A stretch of DNA of 64,000 nt, from positions 1 through 64,000 of the forward strand of contig UQOY01000007.1 of the NCBI GenBank assembly GCA_900542825.1, given 5' to 3'. Positions 57,857 to 64,000 of the stretch are shown in pieces (within the stretch, counting starts at the first letter, position 1; each line of letters starts with the position of its first letter). The stretch comes from an uncultured Collinsella sp. (GTDB taxonomy: Bacteria; Actinomycetota; Coriobacteriia; Coriobacteriales; Coriobacteriaceae). The notes under the pieces were generated by a model. It worked only from the letters and a program-made list of their open reading frames with translations, was not told where the DNA came from and ran no database searches. The translations under genes were made by a program, and so were the position numbers.

Positions 57857-60466
57857 CTACTTGTCGGCGGCCGCCTTCTTGGTGGTCGTCTTTTTCGCGG
57901 CAGCCTTCTTGGCAGTCGACTTCTTGGCAGTCGACTTCTTGGCAGTCGAAGTCTTCTTTGCTGCCGTGGCTTTCTTCGCCGTGCTCGCCTTGGTCGCAGT
58001 CTTGCGGCCGCGGGCGGGCTTCTTCTCCTTGGTCGGGCAGTCCATGTTGACGCAGATACGCCACGGACCGCGCGCCGTGTTGACCACCACGATGGGAGCG
58101 CCGCACTCGGGACAGGTCTCGCCCGTCGCCTCGAGTTTGCCACGCGCCGGCAGCGGATAGCTCACGCCGCAATCGTCATAGTTGGTGCAGCGGATAAAGC
58201 GCTTACCGCTCTTCTCGCTCTTGTGTGCGATCAGGTCGCCATGGCGTCCGGCCTCGGCACACACCTTGCACTCGCCCACCTTAAGGTCGGGTTCGTAGTT
58301 GGTGGGGCACGTCGGGTTCACGCAGATCTCGAAAGCCTTTTGGCGGAACGGCTGGCACTTAATACGCGGTGCACCGCATTCGGGGCACACAGCGGCCTCG
58401 CCCTCGAGCGGGCTCACCTTGACGCCACTCGGCACCGGATAGGTCACGTCGCAGTCGGGCCAGCCCATGCAGCCGATAAAGCTGCCACGGGTCTTGGCAC
58501 TCGTCTTCATAACCAGGTCCTTGCCGCACTTGGGGCAGGTGCCCACGCGTGCATCGGCCGTGACGGCGTCGCTGATGGCGTCGCCCAGCTCCTGCGTATG
58601 TTTGAGCAGCTCGTCGAGCACGCCGGCCAACAGCGCACGCGAGTGCGTCACGACATGCTCTTCGGTGTCCTCGCCGCGCTCCACGCGGGTCATGTCGCCG
58701 TCGAGCTCGCTGGTCATATCGGGGCTCGTGATGCGCGGGGCAAACTGCGACAGCGCATCGATGATGGCGATGCCCAGCTGGCTCGGCTCAACGGGATCGT
58801 TTTTGAGATAGCGCACGGCATATAGGCGCTCGATGATGCTCGCGCGCGTGGACTTGGTGCCCAGGCCGCGCTTTTCCATCTCCTGCACGAGCTTGCCCTG
58901 GCTGTAGCGCGCGGGCGGCTCGGTCTGCTTGGCCTCGAGCTTAATGTCGAACACGTTGACCGTATCGCCCTGCTCCAGCGGCGGCATCTGCTCGTCGCGC
59001 TTGAGTCCGTACGGGTACGCCTCGCGGAAACCCGGGGTCACGAGCACATCGCCCGAAGCCACGAACGGCTCACCGTTCACGTCGAGCTCGAGCTTGGTGT
59101 TCTCGATGGTCGCGGGCCCCATAAGCGTCGCCAGGAAGCGGCGGGCGATGAGGTCGTAGAGCTTGCGCTGGCCGCCATCGAGCGTGGACGGATCGCCCTC
59201 GCCCGTGGGATAGATAGGCGGGTGGTCGGTGGTCTCGACCTTGCCGCGCGTGGGCTTCATGGGACCGGCGAGCACCTTTTTGCACACGGGCGCCAGCGCC
59301 GGGTTGATCTTTGCCAGGTCGCTCACCACGGCGCCCAGATCGAGCGTCGCAGGGTACACGGTATTGTCGACACGCGGGTAGCTGATGAGACCGGCCATGT
59401 AGAGGGACTCGGCGATGCGCATCGTACGCGCAGGCGAGATGCCCTCGGCCGCGGCGGCAGCCTGCAGCGAGGTGGTCGCAAACGGCGTGGGCGGCTGCTG
59501 CTTACGCGAACGCTTGGTCACCGCGGCAACGGTCGCCGTCTTGGCGCCGTCGACGTGACCATACGCCGTCTCGGCAGCATCTTTGTCGGTAAAGCGCGCT
59601 GTCTTGTGCGCGATCTTAAAGCGATCGTCCTCGGCAGCACCCTGCGCGGCGCCCATGCCACGAATCTGCCAATAGTCCTCGGGCACAAACGCCATGCGCT
59701 CGCGCTCGCGCTCGACCACCAGGGCAAGCGTCGGCGTCTGCACGCGGCCGGCGGAGCGCACGTTGCCAAAGCCGCCAAACTTGGCGAGCGTCAGGTAGCG
59801 CGTGAGCACCGCGCCCCAGATGAGGTCGATGTGCTGACGACTCTCGCCGGCATCGGCTAGGTTCTGGTCGAGCGAGACGAGATTATCGAAGGCCTGCGTG
59901 ATCTCGGCCTTGGTAAACGAAGAGTACTGGGCGCGGGCGACCGGCAAGTCCGGCGCAACCTCGCGTACCTTGTTGAGGGCGTCCGAGCCGATCAGCTCGC
60001 CCTCGCGGTCGAAGTCCGTGGCGATAATGACGCTGTCGGACTTCTTGGCAAGGTTCTTGAGCGAGCGAATGAGTTCCTTCTCGGCCGGCAACTTAATGAC
60101 GGGCGCCCAGGTGAGATAGGGCAGGCTCTCGAGCTTCCAGCCCTTGATGGAAATGCCATCGGCAAGGAACGGCTTACGCTTGGTATCGTACGGTGGGCGG
60201 GCCAGGCCATCGGGCATGTCGGCCGGCAGTATCTCGCCGTCCTCGGTGACCGAATACCATCCCAGCTTTTTATCGAACAGCACGCTGTCGCAAAAATCGG
60301 GCGCCAGGATGTGACCGGCAAGGCCGATGGTCACGCACTCCTCGCCCTTCCACTCAAAACGGTAGATGGCGGTGTTGTACACCTTGTCCTTTTTGGGCTT
60401 ACCCGTGGACAGCCGCTCAGCGATCTGACGCGCGGCGTCGTTTTTCTCGGCGATGATGAGCTTCAA
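57857..60466 (-). CDS. topA: DNA topoisomerase I (type IA), archaeal-like, with zinc ribbons and a histone-like tail
   Basis: An 869-residue type IA topoisomerase relaxing negative supercoils. The Toprim domain has I-I-A-E-K-N-D at the start and A-T-D151-F-D153-R-E-G-E. The catalytic tyrosine is Y363 in L-I-S-Y-P-R-V-D-N-T-V-Y-P, a form I know from archaeal topoisomerases rather than bacterial TopA (usually Y-M-R-T-D-S). Four Cys4 zinc ribbons follow (about 625-800). The last 65 residues are Lys/Ala/Thr-rich repeats (A-K-K-S-T) like histone H1 tails. The start is TTG at 60466, preceded by AGGAG. Confidence 0.9.
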   Translation of the reverse strand: MKLIIAEKNDAARQIAERLSTGKPKKDKVYNTAIYRFEWKGEECVTIGLAGHILAPDFCDSVLFDKKLGWYSVTEDGEILPADMPDGLARPPYDTKRKPFLADGISIKGWKLESLPYLTWAPVIKLPAEKELIRSLKNLAKKSDSVIIATDFDREGELIGSDALNKVREVAPDLPVARAQYSSFTKAEITQAFDNLVSLDQNLADAGESRQHIDLIWGAVLTRYLTLAKFGGFGNVRSAGRVQTPTLALVVERERERMAFVPEDYWQIRGMGAAQGAAEDDRFKIAHKTARFTDKDAAETAYGHVDGAKTATVAAVTKRSRKQQPPTPFATTSLQAAAAAEGISPARTMRIAESLYMAGLISYPRVDNTVYPATLDLGAVVSDLAKINPALAPVCKKVLAGPMKPTRGKVETTDHPPIYPTGEGDPSTLDGGQRKLYDLIARRFLATLMGPATIENTKLELDVNGEPFVASGDVLVTPGFREAYPYGLKRDEQMPPLEQGDTVNVFDIKLEAKQTEPPARYSQGKLVQEMEKRGLGTKSTRASIIERLYAVRYLKNDPVEPSQLGIAIIDALSQFAPRITSPDMTSELDGDMTRVERGEDTEEHVVTHSRALLAGVLDELLKHTQELGDAISDAVTADARVGTCPKCGKDLVMKTSAKTRGSFIGCMGWPDCDVTYPVPSGVKVSPLEGEAAVCPECGAPRIKCQPFRQKAFEICVNPTCPTNYEPDLKVGECKVCAEAGRHGDLIAHKSEKSGKRFIRCTNYDDCGVSYPLPARGKLEATGETCPECGAPIVVVNTARGPWRICVNMDCPTKEKKPARGRKTATKASTAKKATAAKKTSTAKKSTAKKSTAKKAAAKKTTTKKAAADK

Positions 60467-60520
60467 AAGAGGCTCCTATCTCGTATCTCTGCGGCTACGC
60501 CCGCCCGTATGGCGGCCGAC

Positions 60521-61204
60521 TTACGCCCTTGCTTGCTCGATCTGCCCGATGAGCCAATCGCACCAGGCATCCATGCCCTCGCCCTTGCGCGCGCTCACGG
60601 CAAACCGCGGCGCCTGCGGATTGAGGTCATCGAGCGTCTTAGTATACCCATCCATGTCAAAATCGAAAGCCGGGGCCACGTCGACCTTGTTGAGCAGCTG
60701 TGCGCCGGCGTGCTGGAAGATGCCCGGGTACTTGATGGGCTTGTCGTCGCCCTCGGGCACCGAGAGGATCATGATGGACAGGTTCTCGCCCAGGTCAAAG
60801 TCGACCGGGCAGACCAGGTTGCCCACGTTTTCGATAAAGATGACGTCGATGTTTTGAAGGCCCACCGCCTGGTCGAACGCGTCAACGGCCTCCATGATCA
60901 TGTTACCCTCGAGGTGGCACAGGCCGCCCGTGTTGATCTGGATGGCGGGCATGCCGGCTTCCTTCATGGTGATGGCGTCGACATCCGAGGCGATATCGCC
61001 CTCGATGACGGCACAGCGCAGGCCGGCCTTGTCGCGCAGGCGCTCGTTGGTGCCCAGGATCGTGGTGGTCTTGCCCGAACCGGGGCTCGACAAGACGTTG
61101 ATCACATAGGTGTTTGTCTCTTTAAATCGCTGACGCAACTGATCTGCCAGGCGCTCGTTGCGCGACAGGATCGGCGACGCGATATCAATCGTTTTCTCGG
61201 CCAT
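60521..61204 (-). CDS. hypB: Hydrogenase nickel incorporation GTPase HypB
   Basis: A 227-residue GTPase that helps insert nickel into NiFe hydrogenase. It has P-loop S-S-P-G-S-G-K-T-T near residue 40, E-G-D-I-A-S-D near 69, I-E-N-V-G-N-L-V-C-P near 123 and N-K-V-D for guanine. It lacks the N-terminal His-rich nickel store of some HypB proteins. It lies 55 bases after hypA. No hydrogenase structural gene is in the window. Confidence 0.93.
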   Translation of the reverse strand: MAEKTIDIASPILSRNERLADQLRQRFKETNTYVINVLSSPGSGKTTTILGTNERLRDKAGLRCAVIEGDIASDVDAITMKEAGMPAIQINTGGLCHLEGNMIMEAVDAFDQAVGLQNIDVIFIENVGNLVCPVDFDLGENLSIMILSVPEGDDKPIKYPGIFQHAGAQLLNKVDVAPAFDFDMDGYTKTLDDLNPQAPRFAVSARKGEGMDAWCDWLIGQIEQARA

Positions 61205-61259
61205 ACTTAGCGCTCCTTAATTTGGCCCCTTTATACCCCATCACCAGATGGCTGGCGGG

Positions 61260-61616
61260 CTAATCGTCGGGGGTTTCGATTTCGATACTGGCGATGTCGA
61301 GCTCACGGCCGTGCAGCAGGCGCACGTTGGCGCCGCCACATTGGGGGCAGCGGCAATGGAAACGGTCGTGCTCAAAGACCTCACCGCAGTCCAGACACTC
61401 GCTTTGTGGATGGACTTCCTCCACGGCAAGCTCGCAGCCGCGCGTGAGCGGATCCTCGTCGCGAAACGTCTCCCAGGCAAAGTCGAGCGCCTCGCGCACG
61501 ATCTCGGTCATATCCCCGATACGCAGCGTTACCAAAACGGCGCGCGAGGCCCCCGCCCCACGCGCCGCGCGAATCACTGTATCGAGTATGCCGTTGACAA
61601 TGCCAACCTCGTGCAT
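61260..61616 (-). CDS. hypA: Hydrogenase nickel metallochaperone HypA
   Basis: 118 residues. It begins M-H-E-V with His2 as nickel ligand and has a zinc site of two CxxC pairs (C-L-D-C and C-P-Q-C). It delivers nickel together with HypB. The ribosome site GAGGAG is formed by the last codons of tatC. The tat-hyp association makes sense because many NiFe hydrogenases are Tat substrates. Confidence 0.93.
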   Translation of the reverse strand: MHEVGIVNGILDTVIRAARGAGASRAVLVTLRIGDMTEIVREALDFAWETFRDEDPLTRGCELAVEEVHPQSECLDCGEVFEHDRFHCRCPQCGGANVRLLHGRELDIASIEIETPDD

Positions 61617-61622
61617 ACCGAT

Positions 61623-62417
61623 TTACTCCTCGTCGTCCTCTTCGTCGTCCGAAAACAGGTCCAGACGGCTCACAAACAAGCCCTCCTTGCCCTCGCGCGC
61701 GGTAATGACCACGCGAGCGATGGCGAGCGAAATCTCGTAGAGCGAGAGCAGGGCGCCATACATGAGCCCCAGCGTAACGGGCGAGCCGTCGGGCGTAATC
61801 ACAGCCGAGCCCACAAGCAGGCCAACGTATACATAACGCCAGGCACTGCGGAAGGCCGCGTAGGACACGATGTGGAAGACGGACAGGTAGAAGATGATGA
61901 GCGGCAGCTCAAACGCCACGCCAAAGCCAATCATAAAGAGCAGCTCCATGTTGACGTAGTTCTCCAGATCGGGCAGCGCCGTAGCGACGGCCGAGGTCTC
62001 GCCGATGAGCCACTCAAAGCCTGCAGGGATGATGATGAAGTAGCAAAAGATTGCGCCCAGGAAGAACAGCACCGTCGAGGCGAGCACCGTGGGTACGACC
62101 CACTTGCGCTCGTTGGGTCGAAGCGCCGGCAGGAAAAACGCCAGAATCTGCCAGATGATCATGGGCGTGCACATGACCACGGCCATCTTGATGGCCAGCG
62201 AAAAGCGCAGGCCAAAGCCGCCGAGCGTGGTAGTGATGTAGAACTTACCGTCCGGCACAAAGGAGCGGATGGGATCTTCCAGGATGTCGAGCACTACAGG
62301 CGTGGCGAAATACAGCACGATAGCGGCGGCAAACACCGACACGACCACGATGGTCAGGCGGCGACGGAGTTCCCCCAGGTGATCGAAAAGCGGCATTCGC
62401 GCAGGTCCGATAGGCAT
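61623..62417 (-). CDS. tatC: Twin-arginine translocase subunit TatC
   Basis: A 264-residue six-helix membrane protein and the signal-peptide receptor of the Tat system. Conserved features are the early D-H-L-G-E-L-R-R-R-L, F-x-P-A-L-R-P-N-E-R after the second helix, and E in F-E-L-P. A polar, acidic C-terminus (D-D-E-E-D-D-E-E) follows the last helix. The start overlaps the tatA stop by one base. MglB (4044) is a likely substrate. Confidence 0.95.
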   Translation of the reverse strand: MPIGPARMPLFDHLGELRRRLTIVVVSVFAAAIVLYFATPVVLDILEDPIRSFVPDGKFYITTTLGGFGLRFSLAIKMAVVMCTPMIIWQILAFFLPALRPNERKWVVPTVLASTVLFFLGAIFCYFIIIPAGFEWLIGETSAVATALPDLENYVNMELLFMIGFGVAFELPLIIFYLSVFHIVSYAAFRSAWRYVYVGLLVGSAVITPDGSPVTLGLMYGALLSLYEISLAIARVVITAREGKEGLFVSRLDLFSDDEEDDEE

Positions 62418-63004
62418 TACTCATCGCCTCCCTTCGGGGCGTCGGCGGCAGCAGCGTCGTCCTCGGCCTCGAGCTCGAGAGCGAGCTGGTCGACGACGGC
62501 CTTGCGCTTACGGGGACGACGGGCGTAGAGGTCAGCCGTTGTGGGCTCTGCCGACTCCGGCTCGGGCTCCGGCTCTGCAGCAGGCTCGGGCTCGGCGGCG
62601 GCAGCAGCAGGCTCGGCCTTGGCAGGCTCGGCGCTCTCGGCCTCATCAGCAGCGCCTTCGCCCTCGGTGACACCCTCGCTTGCAGCCTTCTCGGCGGCAA
62701 GGCGGGCACGGCGCTCGGCAAAGGTCTCCTTCTTTGCGGGCGCGGCCGTCTCGACGGCATCCTCGTCCGCATCGGAATCGTCATCGACGGCAGCCTTCTT
62801 GGGCTTGACCGGAGCCGACGCGGCCTCGCTTACCGGATCGATGATCTCGGACTGAACAACGGCCGTCATCTTTTCCTGCGTCTCGCGGAACTGACGGATG
62901 GCACGGCCGATCGTGCGGCCCATCTGCGGGAGCTTATCCGGGCCAAACAGCAAAAAGCCGAAGACCACGATGATCGCGAGCTCACCCTCTCCAATACCAA
63001 ACAC
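62417..63004 (-). CDS. tatA: Twin-arginine translocase TatA/TatB-type subunit
   Basis: 195 residues from a GTG start at 63004 following GGAGGTAT. It shows the N-terminal F-G-I-G-E-G-E-L-A-I-I-V-V-F-G-F-L-L-F-G-P-D-K-L-P helix and hinge, then an amphipathic helix, then a long E/A/P-rich low-complexity tail (about 70-195). The glutamate in the membrane helix fits TatB-like proteins, and only one TatA/B gene is seen here. Another TatA may exist elsewhere. Confidence 0.88.
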   Translation of the reverse strand: MFGIGEGELAIIVVFGFLLFGPDKLPQMGRTIGRAIRQFRETQEKMTAVVQSEIIDPVSEAASAPVKPKKAAVDDDSDADEDAVETAAPAKKETFAERRARLAAEKAASEGVTEGEGAADEAESAEPAKAEPAAAAAEPEPAAEPEPEPESAEPTTADLYARRPRKRKAVVDQLALELEAEDDAAAADAPKGGDE

Positions 63005-63157
63005 ACATACCTCCAAGGCTCGATGTGAGTCGAGCCCGCACCGCGCCATTCGGCCGGAACTCGTCTATTCATTCGGTCAAGTATAGCGCCCGGACGCCAA
63101 AACGTCCGAGCGCATCACAAACATATACCAAACGGCACGCCCTTTTGGGGGCAAAGA

Positions 63158-63472
63158 TTATGCCGCCGTGATCGAAATCTCCTGGTCGACACCCAACAGC
63201 TGAACCACGCGCATCACCTGGGGCTGCACATTGGTGCAGCTAAAGCGCTTGCCGTGGTCGCCCGCGTGGTGCGCGGCGCCCACGAGCACGCCAATGCCCG
63301 TCGAATCGATGTAGCTCACCTGGGCAAAATCGAGCTCAACGGCCTCAGTGGGCTGCTCGAGCGCCAGGTCGATAGCATTGCGCAGGCTATCGGCGTTAGA
63401 GATATCGATCTCGCCGGTTACCTTAATGGTGTAGATCTCCGGCGTGGGGTTGGTGGAAATACCCAAATCCAT
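63158..63472 (-). CDS. STAS-domain anti-sigma factor antagonist
   Basis: A 104-residue single STAS domain like SpoIIAA/RsbV. The phosphorylatable serine is Ser57 in Y-I-D-S-T-G-I-G-V-L. Such proteins free a sigma factor by binding its anti-sigma kinase. No kinase or sigma gene is adjacent. The start follows AAAGGAG. Confidence 0.9.
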   Translation of the reverse strand: MDLGISTNPTPEIYTIKVTGEIDISNADSLRNAIDLALEQPTEAVELDFAQVSYIDSTGIGVLVGAAHHAGDHGKRFSCTNVQPQVMRVVQLLGVDQEISITAA

Positions 63473-63538
63473 GTATACGCTCCTTTACGTATCGAAAGTG
63501 CGGATAGTACTGGGCGCGGACTTGCGGGGCCCTAGGCG

Positions 63539-64000
63539 TTAGGCGCGCTCGGCACGAGCAAGCTCGGCAGCGACAAGCTTAACGGCCAGCACCAGCACGT
63601 CGAGCGCGGCCTCCAGGTCATCGACCGTGGGATAGCTCGGCGCGATGCGGATGTTGGTGTCGCGCGGATCCTTGCCATAAGGCCAGGTGGCACCAGCCGG
63701 CGTAAGCTTGACGCCCAGGTCGGCACAAAGCGCTGCGACCTTTTGGGCCGAGCCCTCGGGACCATCAAAGCTCACAAAGTAGCCGCCGCGGGGATGCGTC
63801 CAAGTGGCGCAACCCGTATCGCCCAGGCCCTCGGTGAGCTTACGCTCAACGGCCTCAAAGCGCGGGCGCAAGAACTCGGCATGCTTTTTCATGTGCTCCT
63901 TGACCGCCTCGATGGTGGGAAGGAAACGCACGTGACGCAGCTGGTTGAGCTTGTCGGCGCTGATGAGGCCGGCCTTCAGGCGCTTGGAGAACTCCGCGAT
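63539..64000 (-). CDS. PLP-dependent aminotransferase, C-terminal part (gene runs off the right edge)
   Basis: The frame is open to the last base of the window, so 153 C-terminal residues are seen and the start lies outside. The part seen begins I-A-E-F-S-K-R-L-K-A-G-L-I-S-A-D-K-L-N-Q-L-R-H-V-R-F-L-P. The L-N-Q-L-R-H-V-R-F-L segment resembles the aspartate aminotransferases of the Aminotran_MocR family (mycobacterial AspC type), and P-R-G-G-Y-F-V-S-F-D and N-I-R-I-A-P-S-Y-P are typical fold-type I C-terminal features. The catalytic lysine lies beyond the edge. Confidence 0.85.
   Translation of the reverse strand: MAEFSKRLKAGLISADKLNQLRHVRFLPTIEAVKEHMKKHAEFLRPRFEAVERKLTEGLGDTGCATWTHPRGGYFVSFDGPEGSAQKVAALCADLGVKLTPAGATWPYGKDPRDTNIRIAPSYPTVDDLEAALDVLVLAVKLVAAELARAERA

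Overview
The window looks like a chromosomal segment of a GC-rich gut actinobacterium of the class Coriobacteriia, most likely Collinsella or a close relative. This is inference from gene content: a complete tagatose-6-phosphate (lac) set beside Leloir genes, several PTS systems, LacI regulators, a type IA topoisomerase of archaeal style, and hypAB beside tatAC. GC content was not computed and no database search was run.

Positions 1-43000 are almost entirely sugar uptake and catabolism. Region by region: the edge of a PTS operon (1-480); an mgl-type galactose ABC transporter (675-5348); a flavodiiron protein (5769-6929); a gal block with a LacI regulator, galM, galK and galT (7059-12415); lacC-lacX-lacB-lacA (12525-15534); lactose IIA (17143-17481); two near-parallel lactose units, each a LacI regulator divergent from a IIC-IIB permease and a 6-phospho-beta-galactosidase (17696-22338 and 22522-27083); a DeoR-type lac regulator and a second galM (27596-29618); a IIB paralogue without its phosphohistidine (29944-30426); tRNA-Thr; a second lacC-lacX pair beside a nagA remnant (30919-33466); then a mannose-family PTS with nagA, an AgaS-type isomerase and a GntR regulator, fitting N-acetylgalactosamine use (34283-40975). 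Galactose can therefore enter free (Mgl, Leloir) or as lactose (PTS, tagatose pathway). galE and lacD are not in the window.

Positions 43000-64000 are mostly housekeeping: a SurA-like protein, a four-gene set (beta-hydroxyacid dehydrogenase with a metal-binding tail, membrane protein, HEAT-repeat protein, NAD-type isocitrate dehydrogenase), DegV, Hpf, a solute-binding lipoprotein, a tmk-holB-ricT-comF-nuclease-like gene string, topA, tatA-tatC-hypA-hypB, a STAS protein and a truncated aminotransferase.

The most interesting signal is regulatory. A 30-bp element, two 9-bp direct repeats (ACCGTTCAC-like) exactly 21 bp apart, recurs in the promoter regions of nearly all the sugar operons (mgl, gal, lacABCX, lacF, both lactose units, aga), each time beside a different pathway-specific operator. 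This points to an unrecognised global sugar regulator. The three LacI proteins have three variants of one ancestral operator. Other notable items are a four-unit hairpin array with an 80-bp period, several inverted-repeat elements, and two hairpins that would mask ribosome binding sites.
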